From: Rhizosphaericola mali
GTDB taxonomy: Bacteria > Bacteroidota > Bacteroidia > Chitinophagales > Chitinophagaceae
Reading direction: 5' to 3'
Assembly: GCF_004337365.2 (NCBI RefSeq)
Contig: NZ_CP044016.1
Coordinates: forward strand, 4,073,507 to 4,137,506
Length of the DNA stretch: 64,000 nt
Under the pieces are notes generated by a model. That model did no database searches. It saw nothing but the letters and a program-made list of their open reading frames with translations, and was not told where the DNA came from. The translations under genes and the position numbers were made by a program. Position 1 is the first letter of the stretch. Every line of letters starts with the position of its first letter. Of this stretch, positions 45,662 through 54,485 are shown piece after piece.

Positions 45662-47011
45662 TTATTTCGTTTTTACTCTTAAGGTTGCAAAAGCAGCAAT
45701 TAGAAATAAAACACCACCAAATACCAATGCTAAAATACTTCTGTCATGGAAGCCATACTTGACAATTGCACCTCCAAAAATACCATTACAAATCTGGGGA
45801 AGTGTAATAAAGAAATTGAAAAATCCCATATAAACACCCATTTTTTTGGCAGGTAATGCTCCCGAAAGAATCGCATAAGGCATGGACAAAATACTTCCCC
45901 AAGCGATACCGATTCCAATCATTGGTAAGATTAATAAATTTGGCGTTGGTATAAAATAGATAGAAATTAAACTAATTCCACCTATAACAAGAGAAAGTGC
46001 ATGGGTTCCTTTTTTCCCTAATTTATTGGCAATTCCCGGTAAGAATAAAGCATAAATTGCAGAAACACCATTGTAAATTCCGAATAAAATTCCGACCCAA
46101 TTACCTGCGTCAGCATAAGCCTCGCTACTTGTGTCCGATGCAGGTACATGATATATATGCTCTGCAATAGCGGGAGTGGAAAATACCCACATGGAAAACA
46201 ATCCGAACCAAGTAAAAAATTGTACCAATCCCAATTCTTTCATGGTTTTGGGCATTTCTTTAATGTCTTTGAATATGGATTTCAAGCCGTTTTGTGGTAA
46301 TATCTTCTCGGCTTCTTTTTCCTTTAATTCTTCTGTTGTTGGTGGATATTCTTTGGTCGTAATAATCGTCCAAAAAATCGTAATCAATAATACAACCGCT
46401 CCAATGTAAAATGAATATTTTACGTTGTCAGGAACAATGCCTTCTGGTGCAACTTTGGATACATTTCCCCATTTTGCTAAGAAAAAAGGTAACCATGAGC
46501 CAACTACCGCGCCGATTCCAATCAGACAAGTTTGTATCGCAAAACCTTTACTTGTTTGTTCGCCAGGCAATTTGTCCGCCACCAATGCTCTGAAAGGTTC
46601 CATTGCGATATTGATACACGTGTCCATCAACATCAATAAACCCGCACCCATAATCAATGGTGAAATAATATGTACAAATGAACCCGAACTTGGCAAAAAG
46701 AACAATGCTAAAGCTGTTAAAATTGCTCCAACCAAGAAATAGGGTTTTCTTCTTCCCAATTTATTCCAAGTGATGTCGCTATAATGTCCGATGATCGGCT
46801 GTACAATCATGCCCGTCAGTGGCGCAGCCAACCAGAATAAGGGTAAATGCTCTACATTGGCACCGAAGGTTTGTAATATTCTTGATGCATTTCCATTTTG
46901 TAAGGCAAATCCTGCTTGAATACCAAAAAATCCCATGCTCATATTCCAAATGGCACGATTACCCAATAATGGTTTTTTGGATGTATTATTTTGAATGTCT
47001 GTTGCGTCCAT
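45662..47011 (-). CDS. MFS maltose/oligosaccharide transporter (SLC45-like)
   Basis: A 449-residue inner-membrane carrier with about 12 hydrophobic segments. NMSMGFFGIQAGFALQNGNASRI at the start, the loop motif GHYSDITWNKLGRRKPYFLVG (the MFS D-x-W-x-x-R-x-G-R-R-x-P type) and GIAWGSILSMPYAILSG are typical of the SLC45/sucrose-maltose proton symporter group of Bacteroidota glucan loci. It is the last gene of the operon, 9 bp after the GH13 gene, and would bring maltose or short maltodextrins into the cytoplasm for the GH65 phosphorylase. Confidence 0.88.
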   Translation of the reverse strand: MDATDIQNNTSKKPLLGNRAIWNMSMGFFGIQAGFALQNGNASRILQTFGANVEHLPLFWLAAPLTGMIVQPIIGHYSDITWNKLGRRKPYFLVGAILTALALFFLPSSGSFVHIISPLIMGAGLLMLMDTCINIAMEPFRALVADKLPGEQTSKGFAIQTCLIGIGAVVGSWLPFFLAKWGNVSKVAPEGIVPDNVKYSFYIGAVVLLITIFWTIITTKEYPPTTEELKEKEAEKILPQNGLKSIFKDIKEMPKTMKELGLVQFFTWFGLFSMWVFSTPAIAEHIYHVPASDTSSEAYADAGNWVGILFGIYNGVSAIYALFLPGIANKLGKKGTHALSLVIGGISLISIYFIPTPNLLILPMIGIGIAWGSILSMPYAILSGALPAKKMGVYMGFFNFFITLPQICNGIFGGAIVKYGFHDRSILALVFGGVLFLIAAFATLRVKTK

Positions 47012-47020
47012 ATTGTAAGC

Positions 47021-48766
47021 TTATTCAATTTCTATAATGGTGTAATCTGTCGCAGCTACTTTGGTATTAAGCGCTTTTGATTTCGTCCATTTCGAGGATA
47101 ATATGTTATATGACAGTATCTTATATTTCGAAAAAGTAGGTTGCGATCCTAATTGTTTTTGCAAATCGGCGAGTGAAATATGGATGTCTATTGGATTTTT
47201 TCGATCAAAATTGGCAAACACACAAACACATTTTTTATCGTTAAATCTGGCGAAAGCAAATTGTTTTTCATTCAAATGAGGAAGGTTAATGACTTGATAA
47301 TTTCCCGATTGAATGACCGAATTTCCATTCACCAAATTTAAAAGGAAAGCATAATGTTTGAGTAAGTTTTTTTGAGATTCGGATAAATATTTTCCATCAA
47401 ATTTTCCATTATCCATCCACTGTTGTTGCGCTGGAATCCCCCAATAATCAAAAATAGAAGTTCGTCCATCATCGCCACCAAATCCTTCTTTGCCTGCGCC
47501 TTTTTCACCTACTTCTTGCCCGTTGTAGATCATAATCGGACTTTTGGGAAGACAAGCGATCACTGCCATTGCAGGCAAACCAAAATCTGCATTATCGGCA
47601 AATTCTTTAGATGCAACTCTTTGTTCGTCATGATTTTCCAAAAAACGGACAAAATGTTGACTATTTCTAGCTTTTTGTATGCTGTCAATCGCGGTTGATT
47701 TTTCCTTATTTTGATCTGTTAGGAGTGAGCGCAACAAATCGTACATGCCGGTTTTGTCATACAAATAATCAAAATGTCCATCATCTAAATAAGCACCATA
47801 GACTTTTGGATTGTATGCTTCACCCATGAAAATAATTGCAGGATATTGTGCTTTGATATTTGGAATAACCCAATGCCAAAATTCCACAGGAACCATCTCC
47901 ACCATGTCACATCTAAATCCATCGACACCCAAACTAGACCAATACAAAAGAATCTGTTCCAATTTGTGCCAAAGCGGAGGAATGGGATCAAAATGATTTT
48001 GCTTATTTTTTTGAAAATCAACGCCGTAATTCAATTTGATCGTTTCGTACCAATCATCAATCGAAGGTTTAGCTGAGAAAACATCATTGCCTGTGGCTTT
48101 TGCTGGTGTTTCTGCAAATTTTCCATCCATACCTAAAATCTTTGCAATATCAGATGGTACATTTTTATTCTCTGCTAATTGTAAGGACGTGCCAGGTAAA
48201 TAATAGAAATCATTTTTCGTAGAAAAACTTTTACTCGTATCTTCCTGATTACCAATAGCTACGGAGTTATTTGGATGAAAAGAATCTTCCCGATAAGCTC
48301 TAGAAACATGATTTGGAATGAAATCCATAATCACTTTCAAACCATGACGATGCGTCCTTTCTATCAATGCCAAAAATTCCTTTTTGCGTAACGCAACATT
48401 GTTTGCTAAGTCTGGATTCACATCATAATAATTCCGAATTGCATAAGGCGAACCAGCTCGACCTTTGACAATATCCGCATCATCGGCAGGCATGCCATAT
48501 TTTGTATAATCCGTTGTGGTTGCGTGTCTTATGATGCCCGTGTACCAAATATGCGTGATATGTAAAGTCTTCAAAGAATCTAAGGCTCGATCAGAAATGT
48601 CGTCAAATTTCCCGACGCCATTTTCTGCAATCGAACCATAATATTTGTTGGTGGTATTTTTGTTGCCAAAATTACGCACCAACATTTGATAGATTACTGG
48701 TCTTTGTTGTGCTTGCAACTGTTGTAAGCTACAGAGTAAAGACAAGCCAATCAAAAATTTTCGCAT
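47021..48766 (-). CDS. GH13 alpha-amylase-family enzyme (secreted)
   Basis: A 581-residue glycoside hydrolase with a signal peptide (about 1-19, ending LQAQ) that places it in the periplasm or outer membrane. The (beta/alpha)8 barrel has MDFIPNHVSR (region I), DGFRCDMVE with the nucleophile Asp (about 285), FMGEAYN with the acid/base Glu (about 314) and FLENHDEQR with the third catalytic Asp (about 378). A beta-sandwich C-terminal domain follows. There is no added N-terminal Ig domain, unlike the other GH13 of the locus. It probably hydrolyses alpha-1,4 links of maltodextrins; exact specificity is unclear. Confidence 0.93.
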   Translation of the reverse strand: MRKFLIGLSLLCSLQQLQAQQRPVIYQMLVRNFGNKNTTNKYYGSIAENGVGKFDDISDRALDSLKTLHITHIWYTGIIRHATTTDYTKYGMPADDADIVKGRAGSPYAIRNYYDVNPDLANNVALRKKEFLALIERTHRHGLKVIMDFIPNHVSRAYREDSFHPNNSVAIGNQEDTSKSFSTKNDFYYLPGTSLQLAENKNVPSDIAKILGMDGKFAETPAKATGNDVFSAKPSIDDWYETIKLNYGVDFQKNKQNHFDPIPPLWHKLEQILLYWSSLGVDGFRCDMVEMVPVEFWHWVIPNIKAQYPAIIFMGEAYNPKVYGAYLDDGHFDYLYDKTGMYDLLRSLLTDQNKEKSTAIDSIQKARNSQHFVRFLENHDEQRVASKEFADNADFGLPAMAVIACLPKSPIMIYNGQEVGEKGAGKEGFGGDDGRTSIFDYWGIPAQQQWMDNGKFDGKYLSESQKNLLKHYAFLLNLVNGNSVIQSGNYQVINLPHLNEKQFAFARFNDKKCVCVFANFDRKNPIDIHISLADLQKQLGSQPTFSKYKILSYNILSSKWTKSKALNTKVAATDYTIIEIE

Positions 48767-48776
48767 CCAAGAAATT

Positions 48777-51101
48777 TTATTTTTCCAAAACCGGCAAAGC
48801 CCAATTTACGATTTCTGCATTTGTCAAAGACTTTGTTTCGTTCCAAATTTTTAATTTTAAGGAAGGACCAGAAAGCAATAGAACGGAAGTATTTTCTTTA
48901 TTTACAGAAACCTTGATCAAACTATTACGGAAACCTATTTGAAAGGAAAATGATTGCCAATTTTCGGGTAAAAATGGTTGGAATTCCAAAGCACCATTTC
49001 TAACACGCATACCGCCAAAACCTTCGACCACACTCATCCACGTGCCCGCCATGGAAGTTATATGTAATCCGTCATCCGTATCGTTATTATAATTATCCAA
49101 ATCCAAACGAGACGTACGCAAATAGAATTCGTAAGCACGTTTTTCATCGCCCAATTTCGCTGCTAAAATGCTGTGAACACATGGAGAAAGCGAACTTTCG
49201 TGTACGGTTCTTGGTTCATAAAAATCAAAATTGCGACGCAAAGTTTCCAAATCAAACTTGTCTTCCAAGAAATAAAATCCTTGCAAAACGTCCGCTTGTT
49301 TGATATAACAGCTACGCAAAATACGATCCCAACTCCATTTTTGATTTAAAGGACGATCAGATGCAGGAAGGTCTTTGACCAATATTTGTTCTTTATCCAA
49401 ATAATTGTCTTGTTGCAAGAAAATACCTTTTTCCTTATCCTCTGGCAAATACATATTTTCGATAATATGTTGCCATTTTTCAGTTTCCTCTTCAAAACGG
49501 AATTGCGTATTATCCAAAATCTCTTGGTAACGTGCCGCATCCATATTTTTGACAGATTCCAACGCTGTTAATGTATATTCCAAACACCAAATCGCCATAG
49601 AACTTGTGTACCAGTTGTTGTTGATATTATTTTCATATTCATTTGGACCCGTCACGCCCAGCATCACATATAGGTTTCTTTGTTCGCTCCAATTGACACG
49701 TTGTGCCCAAAAACGTGCGATACCAATCAAAACATCCAAACCATATTCTTTCAAATACGCTTTGTCGCCTGTGTAATTGATGTAACGGTAAACAGCAAAT
49801 GCAATCGCTGCATTTCTATGAATCTCTTCAAAAGTAATTTCCCACTCATTGTGACATTCTTCACCGTTGATCGTAACCATTGGATACAATGCCGCACCAT
49901 CTTTGAAACCTAATTTAGCCGCATTTTCAATGGCTTTTTGCAAGTGATTATGTCTGTAAACCAATAAGTTACGAGAAACATTTTCTTCTGCTGTAGAAAG
50001 ATAAAAAGGCAAACAATACGCTTCCGTATCCCAATAAGTTGTACCGCCATATTTCTCTCCGGTAAATCCTTTTGGTCCGATATTTAAGCGTGCATCTTCG
50101 CCCGTATACGTTTGATTTAATTGGAAAATATTAAAACGAATGGCTTGTTGTGCCGCTACATCACCTTCAATAATGATGTCACTATTTTCCCATTTGTTTT
50201 TCCACGCGGCTGCTTGTTCGGATAACAATTGATCAAATCCTTTTGCGGAAACAGTAGCTATTCTTTCCGTTGCTTGTTCGAATAATTCTTTTTTAGCATA
50301 ATTTTCAGAAGAAAGATTGACAGCAATTTTTTCAAATGAAAATGTGTTTCCCTCTTGAATGTCTAATTCGAAAGATTGACCAATCCATTTTTCTTTTTCA
50401 ATCGTATTTGCATTGATTTTCAATTGTTTATCATCCAAATAAGTTTTGATCGACGTTGCCGTACAAACATCAAAAGCTGTTTTTTTCGTACGAATCGTTA
50501 GGAGAGAAGTGTTGCCATTTTGTTGTTTAGCTACTTCATCCCAAAATTTCTCATCATAATTAGAATCTTCATTTTTAATATCACCATCAATGAAAGACGC
50601 CATGGAAATTTTACCAGAAAAATTCAATGCTTTGATAGAAAAACGATATGCTGCCGCCTCATCATCTGCAATGCTGTAAAAACGTATAGAATTGATTTCC
50701 AAAGATTTACCATCAGGGAAATTGGCAATACATTTTCTTACCAAATTACCTTCTTGCATATCTAATGCACGATAATATTCGGAAACTTCCATTTTTGCCA
50801 AATCCAATTCTACACCATCAATTTGGATAGAAAGTCCCATCCAATTGGCTGCATTTAAGACTTTTGCAAAATATTCTGGATAACCATTTTTCCACCAACC
50901 CACACGCGTTTTGTCTGGATAATAAACGCCGGCAATATAATTTCCTTGCAAAGACTTACCTGAATATGACTCTTCAAAATTGCCTCGTTGCCCCATGCGA
51001 CCGTTACCCAAACTGAAAAGACTTTCAGAAATTTGGTGAACGCTCGGGTCAAATTTGTTTTCTATAATTTTCCATTCATCTTGGATGATATAATCTGTCA
51101 T
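48777..51101 (-). CDS. GH65 maltose phosphorylase-like enzyme
   Basis: A 774-residue cytoplasmic family GH65 protein without signal peptide. Order: N-terminal beta-sandwich (about 10-270), helical linker, (alpha/alpha)6 barrel (about 330-690) and a C-terminal beta domain. The catalytic-acid region VTGPNEYENNINNNWYTS (about 480-497) and the phosphate-binding HESSLSPC are as in maltose phosphorylases. The enzyme splits maltose with inorganic phosphate, giving glucose and beta-glucose-1-phosphate. The adjacent beta-phosphoglucomutase (6-bp gap) supports that product. Kojibiose or trehalose phosphorylase activity is the alternative within the family. Confidence 0.93.
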   Translation of the reverse strand: MTDYIIQDEWKIIENKFDPSVHQISESLFSLGNGRMGQRGNFEESYSGKSLQGNYIAGVYYPDKTRVGWWKNGYPEYFAKVLNAANWMGLSIQIDGVELDLAKMEVSEYYRALDMQEGNLVRKCIANFPDGKSLEINSIRFYSIADDEAAAYRFSIKALNFSGKISMASFIDGDIKNEDSNYDEKFWDEVAKQQNGNTSLLTIRTKKTAFDVCTATSIKTYLDDKQLKINANTIEKEKWIGQSFELDIQEGNTFSFEKIAVNLSSENYAKKELFEQATERIATVSAKGFDQLLSEQAAAWKNKWENSDIIIEGDVAAQQAIRFNIFQLNQTYTGEDARLNIGPKGFTGEKYGGTTYWDTEAYCLPFYLSTAEENVSRNLLVYRHNHLQKAIENAAKLGFKDGAALYPMVTINGEECHNEWEITFEEIHRNAAIAFAVYRYINYTGDKAYLKEYGLDVLIGIARFWAQRVNWSEQRNLYVMLGVTGPNEYENNINNNWYTSSMAIWCLEYTLTALESVKNMDAARYQEILDNTQFRFEEETEKWQHIIENMYLPEDKEKGIFLQQDNYLDKEQILVKDLPASDRPLNQKWSWDRILRSCYIKQADVLQGFYFLEDKFDLETLRRNFDFYEPRTVHESSLSPCVHSILAAKLGDEKRAYEFYLRTSRLDLDNYNNDTDDGLHITSMAGTWMSVVEGFGGMRVRNGALEFQPFLPENWQSFSFQIGFRNSLIKVSVNKENTSVLLLSGPSLKLKIWNETKSLTNAEIVNWALPVLEK

Positions 51102-51107
51102 ATTCTA

Positions 51108-51767
51108 TTATTTCGAAATTTTTTCTAATGATTTTAATTTTTCAATGCTCATATCGTACAAGCCGGGAACGACGATATCCGCTTTGGTAAGCACCTCTGG
51201 TTGACCGATACCTACACTGTACATGCCGCCAGCAATAGCAGCTTCGATACCCGCAACCGCATCTTCAAATACTACGGATTCATTGGGTTGCACACCCACA
51301 GCTTCCGCACCTTTCAAGAAAACTTCCGGATCTGGTTTGCTGTGCGTAACAGAATTACCATCAATGATCGCATCAAAAAGATTGGTAATTCCCAAATTAT
51401 TTAAAATGATTCCCGCGTTTTTACTTGCAGAACCTAATGCTGTTTTATAGCCCGCTTCGCGTATTTTTTGTAAAAATTCCTTTGCACCTGGAAGTTCTTC
51501 TCCTGGTTTGATTTGTTGGATCATATCCACATACCATTCATTTTTTTGCGTAGCGAGTGCATTCATTTCTTCCCCAGATTTGGAAACGCCACCCCAAGCA
51601 AGAATTTTTTTCAAAGAATCCATTCTGCTCACGCCTTTTAATTCCTCATTTTGCACTTCTGTAAAATCAAAACCTAAGCTGTTGGCCAATTTTTTCCAAG
51701 CTTTGTAATGATACACTGCGGTGTCCACCACTACGCCGTCCAGATCAAATAAACATGCTTTTATCAT
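51108..51767 (-). CDS. pgmB: Beta-phosphoglucomutase
   Basis: A 219-residue HAD-superfamily enzyme that converts beta-glucose-1-phosphate to glucose-6-phosphate. The nucleophile motif is FDLDGVVVDTAVYHYKAWKKLA, where Asp8 is phosphorylated and Asp10 acts as acid/base. The cap domain contains LKGVSRMDSLKKIL, with the substrate-binding Arg. Later motifs are ALGSASKNAG (Ser), the Lys in THSKPDPEVFLKGA, and VVFEDAVAGIEAA with the metal-binding Asp. It sits between the two enzymes of maltose breakdown in one operon, which supports the assignment. Confidence 0.95.
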   Translation of the reverse strand: MIKACLFDLDGVVVDTAVYHYKAWKKLANSLGFDFTEVQNEELKGVSRMDSLKKILAWGGVSKSGEEMNALATQKNEWYVDMIQQIKPGEELPGAKEFLQKIREAGYKTALGSASKNAGIILNNLGITNLFDAIIDGNSVTHSKPDPEVFLKGAEAVGVQPNESVVFEDAVAGIEAAIAGGMYSVGIGQPEVLTKADIVVPGLYDMSIEKLKSLEKISK

Positions 51768-51786
51768 TCTATTCTATTTATATAAA

Positions 51787-53646
51787 TTATTGTAATTCAA
51801 TTGCTAAAGTGGTAAATGAAGGCACTTTTATATTTTGAATATTGCTGTACTGCTCGCCTGAAATAATATTTTTTCCTGTATGAAAATTGGACATTCTTTG
51901 GGAGAATCTATCCGTTTTTAAGTTGAATTCTTTGTCGTTGGTATTCATAATTAGCATCACCGTTTTGGAATCATTGTATCGGAAGTACACGTAGATTCCA
52001 TCTTGTGGTACATACTGCATCAATTTTCCCGACTGTAAAACCGGATTTTTTTTGCGGTATTGCGCTAAAGTAGAAATGTAGTTAAATAACTCATTTTCAG
52101 ATTGTGAGCGACCTTTTTCCGTAAATTTATCTTGCTTATCACCAAGCCAACCACCCGGAAAATCTTCCCGTACATAACCATCAGGATCGGTAAAACCTTT
52201 CATGTAAATTTCCGTACCGTAATACATTTGAGGGATGCCGCGGGTCGTCAATAACCAAGTCAATGCAGATTTTAATTTATCCGAATTTTGACCTACAACG
52301 GAATAAAATCTTGGCAAATCGTGATTATCCAAGAAAACGACATTGCGTGTCGGATCTTGATAAATAAAATCTTTGGAGAGATTATTATATATTTTCATTG
52401 CACCATTATCCCAACTAAAAGGTTGTGTCATCGCATCGGTGATGGCAATTTTACTCTGAAAATCCGTCACTCCAGGCAAATGCGTATCCAATCCACGATG
52501 AATCATATCGCCTTGTGCAAATGCCGCTTGATTGACTGCGCCATTGACGAAAGTCTCTCCAAACATGGAAAAATTAGGATATTCCGCCTTGATTTGTTGC
52601 GCCCACCATGCCATAAAATTAGGGTCGTTATATGGGTAAGTATCAATGCGAAAACCATCAACACCTGCGTATTCAATCCACCAAAGATTACTTTGTAAAA
52701 TATATTTTTGCAAATAAGGATTGGACTCATTCATGTCCGGCATATGTGTGTCAAACCAACCGTTAACCATCGTTTTTCGATCAATGTCTGCTCCGTACGG
52801 ATCAAAATCTACTTGATCTCTAAAATTAGAATTGGTATAAGTTGGCCATTGATGTACCCAATCTTTCATCGGTAAATCAACCACCGTCCAATGTTGATCG
52901 CCGAAATGATTAGGCACGACGTCCATCACCATTTTCATACCACGTCGGTGTAAGGAATCCGTTAAAGTTTTGAATAATTCATTTGTACCATATCTAGGAT
53001 CCATGTGGTAATTTTCCGTATTGGCATAACCATGATAGGAAGTGCTGTGTTCGTCATTCTCCAATGCAGGTGTCATCCAAAGAGCGGTAATTCCTAATTG
53101 ATCCAAATAATCCAAATGATTGATAACACCCTGTAAATCACCACCATGTCTTGAAGTGAGCGTATCTCTATGCAAACCAGTTTCGTGTAAACTTGTTACG
53201 ATATCATTGGTTGTATCTCCATTGGCAAATCGATCAGGCATCAAGAGATAAATAAAATCTTTGCTTGTTACGCCTTGCGCTTTGATACCTTTATTTCGGT
53301 CTTTTAATTCGTAGTTAAATAGGATGTCTTTTTCGCCTTTTTTCTTGAAAATGATTGGGAACGTTCCCGATTTTGCATTAGAAGAAATGTTGATGTCCAA
53401 GAATAAATAATTCGGATTTTCGACTTTGTTGATTTTTTCTAAAGTCACCCCTTTGTAGGAAATATTGGGTGTGAAATCTGCAATATTGTTTCCATGAACA
53501 ATCAATTGAACATTGTGGTATTGCATGCCCACCCACCAATTAAGTGGTTCGACTCTGTCAATACGTTTGTCTTGTTGTGCAACCACAGACTGTATCTGAT
53601 ACGTAAATGCTAAACAAGTTACTATTTTGAATAAATATTTTACCAT
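51787..53646 (-). CDS. GH13 neopullulanase/cyclomaltodextrinase-like enzyme (SusA-like)
   Basis: A 619-residue secreted hydrolase: signal peptide (about 1-23, ending VVAQ), N-terminal Ig-like cyclomaltodextrinase domain (about 27-115: RVEPLNWWVGMQYHNVQLIVHG), then the catalytic barrel. The conserved regions are VMDVVPNHFGD, GFRIDTYPY (nucleophile Asp about 332), MFGETF (acid/base Glu about 363) and FLDNHDLPRF (Asp about 440). LLTTRGIPQMYYGTEIYMKG and a C-terminal beta domain follow. It resembles SusA of the Bacteroides starch system and probably acts in the periplasm on imported maltooligosaccharides. A hairpin (53685-53713) separates it from the SusE-like gene. Confidence 0.94.
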   Translation of the reverse strand: MVKYLFKIVTCLAFTYQIQSVVAQQDKRIDRVEPLNWWVGMQYHNVQLIVHGNNIADFTPNISYKGVTLEKINKVENPNYLFLDINISSNAKSGTFPIIFKKKGEKDILFNYELKDRNKGIKAQGVTSKDFIYLLMPDRFANGDTTNDIVTSLHETGLHRDTLTSRHGGDLQGVINHLDYLDQLGITALWMTPALENDEHSTSYHGYANTENYHMDPRYGTNELFKTLTDSLHRRGMKMVMDVVPNHFGDQHWTVVDLPMKDWVHQWPTYTNSNFRDQVDFDPYGADIDRKTMVNGWFDTHMPDMNESNPYLQKYILQSNLWWIEYAGVDGFRIDTYPYNDPNFMAWWAQQIKAEYPNFSMFGETFVNGAVNQAAFAQGDMIHRGLDTHLPGVTDFQSKIAITDAMTQPFSWDNGAMKIYNNLSKDFIYQDPTRNVVFLDNHDLPRFYSVVGQNSDKLKSALTWLLTTRGIPQMYYGTEIYMKGFTDPDGYVREDFPGGWLGDKQDKFTEKGRSQSENELFNYISTLAQYRKKNPVLQSGKLMQYVPQDGIYVYFRYNDSKTVMLIMNTNDKEFNLKTDRFSQRMSNFHTGKNIISGEQYSNIQNIKVPSFTTLAIELQ

Positions 53647-53684
53647 AAAAAAAGAAGGAAAGAAAAGTCTAAAAATAGTAAAAG

Positions 53685-53713
53685 AAAGGGTGTAATTTTC
53701 AACTACACCCTTT
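53685..53713 (-). terminator. Hairpin between the SusE-like gene and GH13
   Basis: Perfect 10-bp arms AAAGGGTGTA/TACACCCTTT with a 9-nt loop, then T-rich sequence on the minus strand. As it lies inside the operon it may be a partial terminator or mRNA-stabilising hairpin giving higher expression of susCDE than of the enzymes. Confidence 0.7.
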
Positions 53714-53725
53714 TATTTTTATTTA

Positions 53726-54466
53726 TTATTGTAATTCGTAGACAATAGTATTTGCCGTTGTATTTACAGTTATTTGATACTTCGCCGCACTTGGTGGCGT
53801 AATGTTTCCTCCACTCGTACTAATGGTTCCACTTGTTGCACCTGCTCCATAAGAAGTGTTCCAATTAGCAGCAGGAGTAATTTTAAAACTGCCACCTGAA
53901 GAAAAGTCGATAATTCCAACATAAATGCCATTACTAGTTTCTGAAATTAAAGCATCTGTGGTAGAAAAAGTCCAACCATTATAGTCTCCAGGAACGTACA
54001 AGTAGCTTGCAGTTGAGTAAGGTTGCATTTTAATTTGAATAGGATCGGTATATGTTGCAGCAAAAGAATCTGCAATACTTGATGATAATCTTACCTCTAC
54101 GGTTGTCAAAGAATCAAATGACAGTCCTAATTTATTAAGTGTGGTATTTAAATCAGAACCTAAGAAAGAATAAGACGTTAATCCATTGTCTACTGCAACA
54201 GAAATAGGACTTGCAAAATCTGTACCTGCAACAGCAAATTGTAATTGTTGCGTAATTGCTGCTTGATATCCAAAAGAAGCAGGTGTCCAAGAAAATGTAA
54301 TAAGAGAATCAGATGCATTGTCTTGTGTAACTGTTACAGAAGAAACGTTGGCGGATAACGTACCAGAAGTGCCTTCTTGAGCTACTACATTTGTCCCTTC
54401 TTTTTTACATGCAAAAGCAAGTATGCAAAGTAATAATGGGAATAATCTTTTTATATAAGATAACAT
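53726..54466 (-). CDS. SusE-like starch-binding surface lipoprotein
   Basis: A 246-residue lipoprotein with lipobox LAFAC (about residues 16-20). The N-terminal part (about 30-145) is a SusE Ig-like domain, including LITFSWTPASFGYQAAITQQLQF and TVEVRLSSSIADS. The C-terminal part (about 150-246) looks like a single starch-binding carbohydrate module: SYLYVPGDYNGWTFSTTDALIS with its Trp, and GSFKITPAANWNTSYG. SusE and SusF of Bacteroides have two or three such modules, so this is a short version with one. It lies 19 bp after susD. Confidence 0.85.
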   Translation of the reverse strand: MLSYIKRLFPLLLCILAFACKKEGTNVVAQEGTSGTLSANVSSVTVTQDNASDSLITFSWTPASFGYQAAITQQLQFAVAGTDFASPISVAVDNGLTSYSFLGSDLNTTLNKLGLSFDSLTTVEVRLSSSIADSFAATYTDPIQIKMQPYSTASYLYVPGDYNGWTFSTTDALISETSNGIYVGIIDFSSGGSFKITPAANWNTSYGAGATSGTISTSGGNITPPSAAKYQITVNTTANTIVYELQ

Positions 54467-54485
54467 AGTCTTAAATTTTATTGGA

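Noticed and set aside
52288-52698. A 136-codon plus-strand frame over the SusA-like GH13
   Set aside because: Antisense to catalytic regions of a clear GH13 enzyme.
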